From Rhodanobacter sp. (GTDB taxonomy: Bacteria > Pseudomonadota > Gammaproteobacteria > Xanthomonadales > Rhodanobacteraceae): DNA of 64,000 bases. The translations under genes were made by a program, and so were the position numbers. This document shows, piece by piece, positions 1-8,904 of the stretch (the first letter of the stretch is position 1; the number at the start of each line of letters is the position of its first letter). The stretch lies in the NCBI GenBank assembly GCA_030148505.1, contig JASBTI010000043.1, positions 62,001 to 126,000 of the forward strand, given 5' to 3'. Under the pieces are notes generated by a model that worked only from the letters and a program-made list of their open reading frames with translations, was not told the origin of the DNA and made no database searches.

Positions 1-1
1 C

Positions 2-2518
2 GCCGCGGTCGCCAGCATCACCACCCACGAGGTCGCCAGGATCCTCAAGAGACTGCGCGAAGCCGGCGTGCTGTACAAGCGAGGTTCCAGCAGTCGGGTC
101 GTTCCTGACCTTTTGGGGGATTTCATCGTCGAGGAACGCTGCATTTCGGCGACCGGTCAATCCACCGGATTCGCGGCCACTGTCTTCGATGCGACACCAG
201 ACGCCTATGCGGAGCACATCCTTGTGAACTTCGGGCGTCTGGACTGGCGGAAATCTAATGGCAATACGCGCAACAGCCGTATGCTCGACGAACTCTGGTC
301 TCGACTCAGGTACCAGGACAAATACGTCAATCCGCATCTCCGGGCGGCCGCGGCAGCGGCCTACTACCAGCCCAGCCAGGCGCTAGCCTTCGTTCGCAGG
401 ATGCTGCGGGAAGGGCACGTGGACAGGATGCTCGCCGACATCCTCCGGCATGTCGCGTATAGCCACGACCATCTCCCGAAAGCCTGCGAAATACTTTGGG
501 ATCTTGGCCGCAACGACGACGAGCCACTGAACCAGGAACCATCGCACGGCATTCGAGTACTGACGGAACTGGCGTCGCCCGAGCTCTACAAGCCCTTCGA
601 CTTCATGGACCAAGTCGTCGATTTCGGCCTGTCGCTGATCCCCTACGATGATAGCTGGACGGGCATCCACAACCCGCTGGAAATACTGTGCGGCGCACTA
701 GAGACGGAGGGCCATTCCTCCTCGGCCACGCACCGGGCGGTGATGCTGACTCCCTTCATCGTCCAACAGTCCGACGTAGCGGCGATCCGAAAGAAGATCA
801 TCGATGCCTGCATTACCCTGCTGTCGCACACGGACACCCGCCGTGCTCTTGCTGGTGCGAGGGCGCTTGGAAGCGCGCTGAGAGCGCCGCACGGTCTCCT
901 GGGCGCCACCGTCCCGAAGAGCATGGTGACCGCGTGGGAGAACGAGTTCGCCGAGACCTTCAAGGTCATTAACGCGGAATTGGATCGCGTTGACGTGGCT
1001 CCCGTCGTGCTTGTCAAACTCGCCGTTTCGACGGGCTGGTACTCCAGGTACGGAACCGGAGAACTGAAGAAGCTGTCAAGGCGGATCGTATCCCGCCTCG
1101 ACACGACGCTCGCCCTTCGCGCGACGCGCCTACTCGTGGACGGATGGGGGCACTTGTCCGATCAGATCGGAAGCGGGCGCTTAGAAGGACACACGAAGGA
1201 GCTCGACACGTTTGCGCAGGAAATTCTGTCGGCTGCCGACGGTCCCGGAGAAGCATATCGATTCGTGGAAGGGCTTCTCCCGGCCGTGCTCCAAGATCAG
1301 GAATCGGCGCCGCATGCATTGATTGACCACATCATCTTCCATTCGGTCGAATTCGCCAGGGCACTTTTGCAACCGGTAGTCCAAGGGAAATCGACTGCCT
1401 CAAGCCGATATGCCGGCAGGGCCTTGGGTAGGCTGTTGCATGACCAGCACGAACTGGCACTGACGATCGTGGAAAATGCCGTCGACACGAGCGACGCCCG
1501 ACTTCTGCCCGTCGTTGCCGAGGCGTACGCCGGCCACAAGCCCCAACGCTCGTACAGTCCGCTGGATCTGCGCGCACTACGGGGCGTCACATCCTCCGCC
1601 CAGCCGGCGGTGCGAAGGTGGGCTCCCCACATCGTGTATCAAGTCGCACAGACCGACGCCGACCTCGCGATTGAGCTCACGATTTCCGCGGACTTCGGCG
1701 ACTCCCAGCAGCTCGCTCACGACTATCTGATGTGGATCGCCGGAGACAGGTGCATTCCGTTCGACAACATTGGCGAATCGAACGTCAAGGCGATCCTGCA
1801 GAAATTGCTTCCGTTGCAGCAAATCGACGACCACTGGGTTCAGGAATTCATCAAGAAGTCGCTCCACCACCATCCCGGCCTAGCCGTCGACTTTCTAGTC
1901 GCCAGGGTGACGATCGCCCAGGAACGCGGCGACTGGTCCTACAGCCCGGTTCCTTGGTCTTCGGGTCTGCGCGGCGACTGGGGCCTGATGAAGCAGCAGG
2001 ACGCACTTAAGTGGATCCGTCGTTTGTTCGACTGGGCCCTGGCCCAGGAGCAGGCGGGCGAAAGTGTGCTGCCTTGGTTCGGCGACCTCGTCAGGACTCT
2101 CTGCACCGTCAGCAGTTCGGATTTCGTCGAGTTCTTCCGGCAGTGGATCTCAAGCGCCGGGCGTGAGGGCTTCGCCGTCGCGACCAGTCTCGCTCGACAG
2201 ACATCTCAGTCTTTCGCCTTCGAGCAGCATGAATTCGTCGTCTGGATGATGCGGCTGGCAAGGAGCCACGGGGCTGACGTTATGCGAAAACTGGGCAGTG
2301 CCCTGTACTGTGCCGCAGTCAGCGGTTCACGATCGGGTGTTCCCGGCGAACCCTTCCCGCAAGATATCAAGCTGCGAGACCGTGCCACCAAGGTTTTGTC
2401 GGGCTTGACTCGCCAGGATCCGGCATACGAACTCTATTCCGACCTGCTGCGGCACGCGATCCAGTCGATCGAAATGCAGGAAGAAGAAGGCCGGATGATG
2501 GTCGAGATGGATGAATAG
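2..2518 (+). CDS. C-terminal part of probable STAND-type NTPase, 5' end outside window
   Basis: The frame is open from base 2, so the GTG at 68 is not the true start; 22 more codons read upstream of it and the gene begins outside the window. The first visible residues look like a winged helix (basic helix, then the strand V-L-Y-K-R-G) followed by R-V-V-P-D-L-L-G-D, a junction I know from large STAND-like ATPases where a winged helix joins sensor repeats. The remaining roughly 780 residues are leucine/alanine-rich helical repeats (HEAT/TPR-like) with no transmembrane segment. The P-loop NTPase core would lie in the missing part, so the family call is inference. The next gene starts 75 bp downstream on the same strand, suggesting a two-gene operon. 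Anti-phage or stress signalling is possible, but a plain helical scaffold cannot be excluded. Confidence 0.55.
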   Translation, partial: AAVASITTHEVARILKRLREAGVLYKRGSSSRVVPDLLGDFIVEERCISATGQSTGFAATVFDATPDAYAEHILVNFGRLDWRKSNGNTRNSRMLDELWSRLRYQDKYVNPHLRAAAAAAYYQPSQALAFVRRMLREGHVDRMLADILRHVAYSHDHLPKACEILWDLGRNDDEPLNQEPSHGIRVLTELASPELYKPFDFMDQVVDFGLSLIPYDDSWTGIHNPLEILCGALETEGHSSSATHRAVMLTPFIVQQSDVAAIRKKIIDACITLLSHTDTRRALAGARALGSALRAPHGLLGATVPKSMVTAWENEFAETFKVINAELDRVDVAPVVLVKLAVSTGWYSRYGTGELKKLSRRIVSRLDTTLALRATRLLVDGWGHLSDQIGSGRLEGHTKELDTFAQEILSAADGPGEAYRFVEGLLPAVLQDQESAPHALIDHIIFHSVEFARALLQPVVQGKSTASSRYAGRALGRLLHDQHELALTIVENAVDTSDARLLPVVAEAYAGHKPQRSYSPLDLRALRGVTSSAQPAVRRWAPHIVYQVAQTDADLAIELTISADFGDSQQLAHDYLMWIAGDRCIPFDNIGESNVKAILQKLLPLQQIDDHWVQEFIKKSLHHHPGLAVDFLVARVTIAQERGDWSYSPVPWSSGLRGDWGLMKQQDALKWIRRLFDWALAQEQAGESVLPWFGDLVRTLCTVSSSDFVEFFRQWISSAGREGFAVATSLARQTSQSFAFEQHEFVVWMMRLARSHGADVMRKLGSALYCAAVSGSRSGVPGEPFPQDIKLRDRATKVLSGLTRQDPAYELYSDLLRHAIQSIEMQEEEGRMMVEMDE

Positions 2519-2593
2519 CCAACACCTTTTCGTCGCAATTGGACGCTGCCCCGCCACCCGCCCCTTTCTCCGAACGGTTTGCGAACTGCCTCG

Positions 2594-3826
2594 ATGCCAA
2601 CTTTTCGCCGCCCCGGCCGCTTCCCTCAACGCGACATCTATCCTCACGAAGCAGGCGAACTAATCGAACAACTGCGCCGGTTCATCGGGCACGACAGATT
2701 GGTTCAGCAAACCGCTGAATACCGCTCGACCGCGCGCACGAACAACGGCATTGTCGTTGCCAGACTGCGGGATAACCAGCCGCTCATCGAGGCGTTCGAG
2801 AAGTATGAGAAGGTGACCCGCCACCGCCAGCGACCGTTGCGCACGGTCGGCGGCCAACTGGGCGATCTAGCAAACGTGGCAGCATACTTCCGCGTAGTGG
2901 CACCGACGCTCGTGGATAGCGTCGAGCGACACCATCGCGACAAGCTGATCAATCTCAACGGCCAGCTAAAGCCACTCCTTCTGGAATGGAAGACGGCATC
3001 GCATTTCGCACGCGCCTACCATGCAGAGATCGCCTGGCTTCCCGTTGACCAGACTGGTCCGGAGTTCGTTGCGCGCATGGACGGACTCGAGTGCGAAGTA
3101 GAGTGCAAGCGCCAGTCCGACATGATCGTTGAACTCCTGGGGCTTGCAGAGGCCGATCATCTGGCTCAACGGATCATTGACCGCGTAGCGGGGAGCCATT
3201 TGCGTGGCAGTTTGCTGCTCCACGTGTCCGACGACTTCCAGAGGAGTTGTTTGGACGATGCCGAGGCGTGGTCCGCAAGTCTGGCCAGCGTCGGCGGTCC
3301 CGGCGTGGTGAACATCGAATTGCCCGGAGGACTTCGTCTTGAGGGCGAAGTGTTCCCTGCCGACGGAAGCGGTACCAACGCGTCTGAATGGCAAGCCATG
3401 CTGAAGGATCGCCATCGAGACGACGCGCGCCTGTATTCCCAAGCAAAGGCTGCCGGCCAAGTCGCCGTTGACTCGATCGACCTGCAGATGATCGGACCGC
3501 GCCGCAGTGGCATGGACCTTGTGGAGTATCTCTGGGACAGGAAATTCAGCAGGGCCGCCAGTCAATGTAGCGGGGAACGCGGCGCGGTACTGGTATTCGA
3601 ATGGGAGGGAGTCGATGACCCATCGGTCTTTAGCGAGTCGGATGCTTTTTTCAGTCTTCTCACAAGGACGTTTAACGAGCACCGTCATGTTGCCGCCATC
3701 GCTATGCGTTGCGACACCGCTCCAACGCGGTTGAATGGCGTCATCGACTACGCCACCGGAGCTTACTTAGCAAAGAGTGAAGTTACTAACTTTCCGGAGG
3801 TTTGGGATCTACTGAGGCTGGATTGA
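2594..3826 (+). CDS. Hypothetical protein with PD-(D/E)XK-like nuclease signature
   Basis: A protein of about 410 residues. I chose the ATG at 2594; an in-frame TTG at 2579 is the only longer option and neither has a clear ribosome-binding site. I do not recognise the family as a whole. Near residues 155-180 the sequence has a Pro-Asp in a strand, then G-L-E-C-E-V-E-C-K-R, which resembles the D...ExK core of PD-(D/E)XK nucleases: an acidic residue followed by E-x-K on a hydrophobic strand. The preceding helix around residues 130-150 (W-K-T-A-S-H-F-A) is also typical of that fold. No signal peptide or membrane segment is visible. It lies 75 bp after the STAND-like gene and probably shares its transcript, which would fit a nuclease effector beside a sensor NTPase. 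The nuclease activity is inferred from the motif only. Confidence 0.5.
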   Translation: MPTFRRPGRFPQRDIYPHEAGELIEQLRRFIGHDRLVQQTAEYRSTARTNNGIVVARLRDNQPLIEAFEKYEKVTRHRQRPLRTVGGQLGDLANVAAYFRVVAPTLVDSVERHHRDKLINLNGQLKPLLLEWKTASHFARAYHAEIAWLPVDQTGPEFVARMDGLECEVECKRQSDMIVELLGLAEADHLAQRIIDRVAGSHLRGSLLLHVSDDFQRSCLDDAEAWSASLASVGGPGVVNIELPGGLRLEGEVFPADGSGTNASEWQAMLKDRHRDDARLYSQAKAAGQVAVDSIDLQMIGPRRSGMDLVEYLWDRKFSRAASQCSGERGAVLVFEWEGVDDPSVFSESDAFFSLLTRTFNEHRHVAAIAMRCDTAPTRLNGVIDYATGAYLAKSEVTNFPEVWDLLRLD

Positions 3827-4304
3827 AAGCTGTCCCCTCCCAGCGCTTGATCGAGTCGTCGATTTTCCAGGTCGACGTTCGGCCTCAACGGCGGTTTTCT
3901 GAGGATGGCGTCACGGCTGCTAGGCTCTCGGGCTCCCGGCAGATCGCATGTAAGACGGGCGAGGCAGCCGGTCTTCGCAGCCCAAACGCCGAGCGCCCGT
4001 ACGGGATACGTGAGGTTTCGTCTCAGCGCTGCGGCTGCTGGCTTACCCTCGATAACGCGCCCTAATTCTCTATACTGAGAGCCTTATCTCCGCCCTTCGG
4101 CAGCGTTCGGCTCGCGATCGACCCACAGTGTGAACCTCTCGTCTTCCAGCTGCGCCTGCCAAGCGCCGAGCGCCGGTATACATCTCATACGGTCGCATTA
4201 AGCCTAGCAAAGGCTCGCCCAAGCGGGCCTCGTGGCGCCACTGCCCTATCCCCATCCGACTCGCACCTCGCAATCTGCGGGGACAGAGGAAACAGGATCG
4301 ATAG
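3827..4304. other. Intergenic stretch between convergent genes, possible gene remnant
   Basis: No convincing gene lies in these 478 bases. On the minus strand, 4084-4188 encodes a short polar peptide (34 residues from an ATG, with a stop just upstream of it) that reads like the C-terminal tail of a lost protein. I see no terminator hairpin with a T-run, although the flanking genes converge here. Confidence 0.4.
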
Positions 4305-6140
4305 CTACTTGCGCCACGGCCACACCATGTCATCCGTGCGTCGGCGCAAAAAGTTCTGCTGCAGGGACAGGCTGGATTTGTCCGCGCCGTTCCGCCAGCG
4401 TGCCCGATTCATTGCCCAATGCCGGCGCTTTCGTGCCCGCTGAGCTTCATCCACCGAGGCCGCACTCTCTTCAGGGCTCATCCAACACAGGGCGCGCCGA
4501 TCGGCGCATTCTTGGAACAATACCCAGGCAGCGAAGGCTTCTTCTGGGTCGTCGCGCCGCCAGTACTCGATCCACCAGTGACGGGCGCAGGCTTCCAAGT
4601 ACCGCAAACGCGCCGCACCACGCCGGACCTCTTGGGCCCAAGAGTGCGACTGGCCCTCGGGCCACGCGTCGTCCACCGGCAGCACGTTTCCCGCCAGAAA
4701 GCCGCGCAGAACCTCGCCTCGCTGCTGGCGCCAAGGCACGTGCGAGGCTAAGTCCCGCAAGATTGCCGCCTCGAGCCAGGCCGTGCAGCCATTGAGCTGC
4801 GCCGCAAGTGCAAGCGCATACAGCTGCTCATCGGTATTCGTGTGCTCCGGCTCCAGCAGCGCATCGCGCGCCGCGATGACCTCGGTCGAGGCCGGGACCC
4901 GGAACAGCATGTGCCAGAGCTCCGGCAGCTTCGCGGCGCCTGTCACGCGCGTACGCATGGCGTGGCCCAGGGCGCGCCACACGCTCACGCCGCGCGCCGG
5001 CTGCTCGATGAGCAGCGCTTCGGCGATCGCCAGGAACAATCCCTCGGCCAACTGCACGCGCCGCACGAACTCCACGCTCAAGGCGTCGTGACCTTCGATC
5101 CAATGCGTAAGCAGTTCGGGGCCGTGCTGCAGGATGGCCTGCCCGTCCTCGCGCGTGACAAACTCCAGATACAAACTGGCGCCTTCCTTGCGGGCCTTAG
5201 CGATTCGCGCGCTTGCCGTCTCGCTTGCGCGCTCGTGCGCTTCCCGCTGCGCCTTTTCATCGAGCGCGTGTCTGAGGGCTTCGGCCGAATTCGGGGCCTC
5301 GGAAGGCATCGGGCGAGCGGAGTACCACGGCGGTCGATTTGACGCGTCCGTGCGCTCGACGAAGATCTGTGCCCCGGGGTCGGGTGCCTCTCGCGGACCG
5401 CCGACGAGGATGGCATCCAGCCGCTCCAAGGCAATGCGGGCTTCCGAGGCGTCGCTGCCGCGCAGCCGCACTGCCTCTAACAAACGCCACGGCGCCAGGC
5501 GCCCGGCGACCTGCTCGAACGGCTGGCCTCGGGTGGCCTCGATGAGCGCGCCGGACGCGGCGTGCGCCGCGAGCGTGTCGGCGTCGAGAGTAATGCCCCA
5601 GCCCATCCGGTCCAGATGCGTCCCTAGGCGACGGAGATCGGCGGCGGCCAACGCCATGAACGCCAGACGCATGTCGATCTCGTCTGTCGAATTCGCCTTC
5701 TCCAATAGCCAATCCCAGGCCGCCTCGCTCAGCGCCGGCGGCTCCGTGATCAGCAGCGCTAAGACATCACGTTGCTGTTTGGGTGAACCAAATCGGTATC
5801 GTTCGATCAACTGATCGACCTGGATGCTGCTCATCGGGCGGAGATCATCGGTAATCCTGGTAGAGATACCCGACAGGTCCGCTTCCACGACCAGTAGCGC
5901 TTGCGCAAGGGCATCAAGATCGGTCAGTTCGGTCAGGAGCAGTTGCGTCGCGATATAGGCCTCCTCACTTTTGCGGGCATCGCGTTCGAACGTTCGCAAG
6001 ATAGGGGCGGCCGCGATCTGCTCGGTTCCGTGCAGGAGCAACGCATCGGTCTGGTGCCATGCTTGTACGGCGCGTGCCTCCAAGGTCGTCGCGGTCCGGG
6101 ACGCCAGCTTGCGATGCAAGTCCGCCAGCACGTTCGGCAC
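4305..6140 (-). CDS. Unrecognised large helical protein, possibly the C-terminal part of a longer one
   Basis: A 611-residue protein from a GTG at 6140. The frame stays open 22 further codons upstream to a TGA at 6207-6209 and contains no ATG there, so the true start may be a weaker codon or the gene may have lost its 5' part. The protein is almost entirely helical, rich in Ala, Leu, Arg and Glu, with a charged region around residues 285-325 and an Arg/Trp-rich C-terminus ending in P-W-R-K. I see no P-loop, catalytic motif, signal peptide or membrane helix. It lies 182 bp after the KfrA-like gene on the same strand and could be cotranscribed with it. The Arg/Trp-rich end vaguely recalls the C-termini of large NACHT/STAND-like proteins, but I cannot assign a function. 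Confidence 0.55.
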   Translation of the reverse strand: MPNVLADLHRKLASRTATTLEARAVQAWHQTDALLLHGTEQIAAAPILRTFERDARKSEEAYIATQLLLTELTDLDALAQALLVVEADLSGISTRITDDLRPMSSIQVDQLIERYRFGSPKQQRDVLALLITEPPALSEAAWDWLLEKANSTDEIDMRLAFMALAAADLRRLGTHLDRMGWGITLDADTLAAHAASGALIEATRGQPFEQVAGRLAPWRLLEAVRLRGSDASEARIALERLDAILVGGPREAPDPGAQIFVERTDASNRPPWYSARPMPSEAPNSAEALRHALDEKAQREAHERASETASARIAKARKEGASLYLEFVTREDGQAILQHGPELLTHWIEGHDALSVEFVRRVQLAEGLFLAIAEALLIEQPARGVSVWRALGHAMRTRVTGAAKLPELWHMLFRVPASTEVIAARDALLEPEHTNTDEQLYALALAAQLNGCTAWLEAAILRDLASHVPWRQQRGEVLRGFLAGNVLPVDDAWPEGQSHSWAQEVRRGAARLRYLEACARHWWIEYWRRDDPEEAFAAWVLFQECADRRALCWMSPEESAASVDEAQRARKRRHWAMNRARWRNGADKSSLSLQQNFLRRRTDDMVWPWRK

Positions 6141-6322
6141 GCACCGCGCCAGTACCGCCTGCAGATCTTCGAAGATGAGGGATGGCCGAGATTCGTGCGA
6201 AAACGCTCACATGGCGCCTAAGACGCTGTTTTCATTGAATTAGCCGGCCCGAACTAAAATTAGCAAGACCGAGGAAATCCCGCTAATCGCAGCTGTACCT
6301 GAAAACCGCCCCCCCCCTACTG

Positions 6323-7369
6323 TCAGTCCGATCCGTCCGGTGATGCGATGGCGGCGGGTGGCGCTGGCGTGGACGCAAGCTGCAGCGTGGACAAGACCTG
6401 TTCCAGCGTCTCCAGCCGGGCCTGCATTGATACGACTCGACCCTCGGCATCCTGCCTCGCCGCCCTCTCCTGATCGAGTGCCTGCGCGGCGGCTTCGAGG
6501 TCGAGACGCGCGCGTTCGAGCGCCTGGACATCGTGACCCCACGTCGTGCGGAGGCTGGCCAGTTCCGCCACCACCGGCTTGAGCGTGGCCACCTCGTCTT
6601 GCGCCGCGCGCACGGCGCTGCGTGCCTGCTGCACTTCCTTGTCCAGGCGCGCGTTGTGCTCTGTCAGGCGCCCGTTGTCGCGATTGAGCTGCAGGAGCTC
6701 GTGGTTTTTGCCCGTGAGGGCTTCGTTGGCTTGGCGCAGGGCCACCTGGAGTTCCTGGATCTGGTGCTCATGCCGACGCTGCTCCTGCTCCCGCTGTTCC
6801 TTCACGGACGTGCGGTAGTGTTCCAGGGCTTCGCGGGCATGCAGGTGTTTCTCTTCCAGCGACTGCGCGTGCGCTTCGTGCTCGGCCACGCGGGCGGTCA
6901 AACCCGTGACGCGTTCTTCCAGTTGCCGCGCTTGTAGCGTCGCATCGAGCTGCGCCTGGCGGGTGATCTCGTGTTGCGCCTGTTCTTCGCGCAGCGCCGT
7001 CGCCGTGCGCTCCTGGTCGGCACGGATGGACGCCGCCTCCTGCCGCGTCTGATCCAACTGGGCAGTCAGCTCTTTCCGCTGGGCCTCGAAACGGGCGGCG
7101 GCCTCGGTGATCTTGGCGTCCGCCTCCTCGTGGAGCCGACCGGCCAACCGGCTGACCAGATCGGCCAAGGCGTCGCTGATCGGGAACTTGCCGCCCACGC
7201 CGGTCGCGTCCTCGGCCTCCAGTTCCTTGAGGTAGCGATGGATGGTCGTTTTCGAGCCGGTGTTGCCCAACGCCACCCGCACCGCATCAACCGAGGGGTG
7301 CTTTCCCTCGGCCAACAAGGCGTTACGGGCCTTCTCGATCTCGGTCTTGTACACGCCGCCACGGGCCAT
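6323..7369 (-). CDS. KfrA-type DNA-binding coiled-coil protein
   Basis: A 348-residue protein. Residues 1-60 match the KfrA N-terminal DNA-binding domain: a helix-turn-helix with the typical 'G-x-x-P-S-V-D-A-V-R...G-N-T-G-S-K-T-T-I-H-R' pattern. Residues about 85-330 form one long Glu/Gln/Arg-rich coiled coil. In plasmid families KfrA proteins bind palindromes in their own promoter, repress it, and take part in partition or nucleoid organisation. The ATG start at 7369 has an AGGAGA ribosome-binding site nine bases upstream, and the nested palindromes at 7384-7426 lie just beyond it, as expected for autoregulation. Its presence on a chromosome-like stretch suggests an integrated plasmid or integrative element. 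The N-terminal match is strong; the cellular role here is inferred from the family. Confidence 0.85.
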   Translation of the reverse strand: MARGGVYKTEIEKARNALLAEGKHPSVDAVRVALGNTGSKTTIHRYLKELEAEDATGVGGKFPISDALADLVSRLAGRLHEEADAKITEAAARFEAQRKELTAQLDQTRQEAASIRADQERTATALREEQAQHEITRQAQLDATLQARQLEERVTGLTARVAEHEAHAQSLEEKHLHAREALEHYRTSVKEQREQEQRRHEHQIQELQVALRQANEALTGKNHELLQLNRDNGRLTEHNARLDKEVQQARSAVRAAQDEVATLKPVVAELASLRTTWGHDVQALERARLDLEAAAQALDQERAARQDAEGRVVSMQARLETLEQVLSTLQLASTPAPPAAIASPDGSD

Positions 7370-7383
7370 CGCCGGGTCTCCTG

Positions 7384-7426
7384 GGTATTTCGTAACGTAT
7401 TACATACCATGTAATTACGTAATACC
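7384..7426 (-). promoter_or_regulatory. Nested palindromic operator upstream of the KfrA-like gene
   Basis: The outer arms GGTATTTCGTAA (7384-7395) and TTACGTAATACC (7415-7426) are inverted repeats matching at 11 of 12 positions. Inside them ATTACAT (7399-7405) and ATGTAAT (7409-7415) form a perfect second dyad around ACC. The block starts 15 bases upstream of the KfrA-like start codon and is markedly AT-rich against its surroundings. An autoregulatory operator overlapping the promoter is the natural reading. Confidence 0.65.
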
Positions 7427-7461
7427 TCAAGTGAGCACAGCAGCAGTCATGGCCTGAATTC

Positions 7462-7494
7462 TGACACCGGATAATGGGAAGTTATCCGGTGTCA
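7462..7494. repeat. Perfect 13-bp inverted repeat with 7-nt spacer
   Basis: TGACACCGGATAA (7462-7474), spacer TGGGAAG, TTATCCGGTGTCA (7482-7494): a perfect dyad with no mismatch. There is no T-run after either arm, so a standard intrinsic terminator is unlikely. It lies between the KfrA operator and the truncated permease and may mark a recombination end or a protein-binding site. Confidence 0.7.
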
Positions 7495-7613
7495 TGGGTG
7501 CGCCGGGAATTTGTCTGTCCTCTGACCGTTATGATGGACAAATCGGGAGATCCTCTTTGCCGACGGCGTGGTCTCCGCGGCTGCTTACGATGTGGCTGCC
7601 TGGTCTCGAGTCG

Positions 7614-8210
7614 TCAGTCGACCAGCCGCAACGCAGCCATTGGAACTACCCGCGATGCTTGCAAGGCGGACTTCAGAGCAGTCAGCTGACACACGATGAG
7701 CATTGCTACCGCACCTGCAAGTAAATAGGAGTATGGAGTCCGCTCCAGACTGAGATGGCGCGTGATCCAAGTGCTTCCGGCGTAGGTAACGAGCCCGCCA
7801 GCTACAATTCCGATTCCAACGACGAGGGCGTTCTCCAACAGGAAGAGCAAAAGAATGTCTGCTCGCGTAGCGCCAAGGGCGCGCCTCAAACCAATCTGTC
7901 GCCGACGCAGTTGGACCCAGTAGGACGTTAAGCCACCGACCCCCATGAGGGCCACGAGGAGCACAACGCCCGTGATACCGGAGAGCAGCCACGCTGCGGC
8001 GTGGCGGCTTGCGAGGGCGCGTTCGCGCATGGCTGAGTAGGTCTCGCAACGAGGTTCGATTCCTTGCACCAACTCACCCCAAAAAGAGTCCTTTAGAACA
8101 TCGACAATACGTCGACAAACCCCACCTACGTCGGATGGCTGGTCAACTCGCGCTATGTAGACAGGTAGCGGCCATTCGCTAGGTATACCGGGAAAGATCA
8201 TGGCCTCTTC
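7614..8210 (-). pseudogene. C-terminal fragment of an FtsX/MacB-like ABC transporter permease
   Basis: About 200 residues matching the C-terminal FtsX domain of MacB-type permeases: a short periplasmic piece, a membrane helix, the cytoplasmic loop with R-R-R-Q-I-G-L-R-R-A-L-G-A-T, two further membrane helices and the final V-P-M-A-A-L-R-L-V-D. The R-R-A-L-G-A-T loop is the family's coupling signature. The large N-terminal part (first membrane helix and periplasmic core) is missing. Apparent residues upstream of about 8210 are the antisense of the neighbouring subtilisin fragment, so the open frame reads through a junction. It is a decayed fragment, distinct from the intact permeases at 45-51 kb. 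Confidence 0.75.
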
Positions 8211-8802
8211 GAGCTTACTTGGCATCGTGGGCATGGCGCCCGAGGCCACGCTCAGCATCTACAAGGCCTGCTGGTATCCGGCCGCCGGCACCGGCGTCGC
8301 ACGCTGCAATTCCTTCACCCTGGCCAAGGCACTGGCGGCGGTTATCAACACGCCGGCACGCATCGTCAACCTCAGCCTCGGCGGCCCTGCCGATCCGCTG
8401 CTGCGACGGCTGCTCGTCCAGTTGCTCGACCAGGGCCACATCGTGGTCACGGCGATGCCGCCGTCCGGACGGCTGGCTGGCTTTCCCGACGACACGCCAG
8501 GTGTGATCGTCGTGCGCAGCAGCGCTGCCTCGGCTGCGCCGCCCGACGTGCTGAGCGCGCCGGGCGACGACATCCTGACCACCCAGCCCAACGGCGGGTA
8601 CGACTTCACCTCCGGCTCGTCCATGGCCGCCGCGCACGTGAGCGGCATCGTCGCCCTGCTGCTCTCGATGTCGCCGAACCTCGACGCCGGTGCGGTGCGC
8701 GGTCTGCTGCTGCGCACCAGCAAGGTTACCGACGGGATGCTCCAGGTGAACGCGCGGGCCGCCGTGACTGCGCTGCAGGGCGCGCACGAAGCCCCTCGCT
8801 GA
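8200..8802 (+). pseudogene. C-terminal fragment of a subtilisin-family (S8) serine protease
   Basis: About 200 residues. The fragment begins within the part that follows the catalytic His of S8 proteases (G-M-A-P-E-A-x-L-x-x-Y-K) and carries the catalytic serine block, here T-S-G-S-S-M-A-A-A-H-V-S-G at about residues 140-152. The N-terminal half with the catalytic Asp and His is absent, so it cannot be an active protease. The break coincides with the end of the permease fragment on the other strand (about 8200-8215), so two unrelated genes were joined head-on by one rearrangement. The family call is strong; inactivity is inferred from the missing residues. Confidence 0.75.
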
Positions 8803-8849
8803 TTCACACCGCTTCGCGCCGCCAACCGACTGAGGAACGGAGATCCCGC

Positions 8850-8901
8850 ATGACGCCCGCATTCGGACTGCCCGACGTCCCCCCGCTTTCAGTAGCGGTC
8901 G
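8850..8901 (+). pseudogene. 5' stub of a gene interrupted by the IS3-family element
   Basis: Forty-seven bases after the subtilisin fragment there is an ATG at 8850 preceded by a good ribosome-binding site (GGAGATCCCGC). It opens a frame beginning M-T-P-A-F-G-L-P-D that runs into the insertion element at 8902 and stops a few codons later. I cannot find its continuation beyond the right end of the element, so flanking DNA was probably lost too. Too short to identify. Confidence 0.4.
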
Positions 8902-8904
8902 GGT

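Noticed and set aside
4084-4188. 34-residue minus-strand frame with protein-like tail
   Set aside because: Too short with a stop directly upstream; noted only as a possible remnant.
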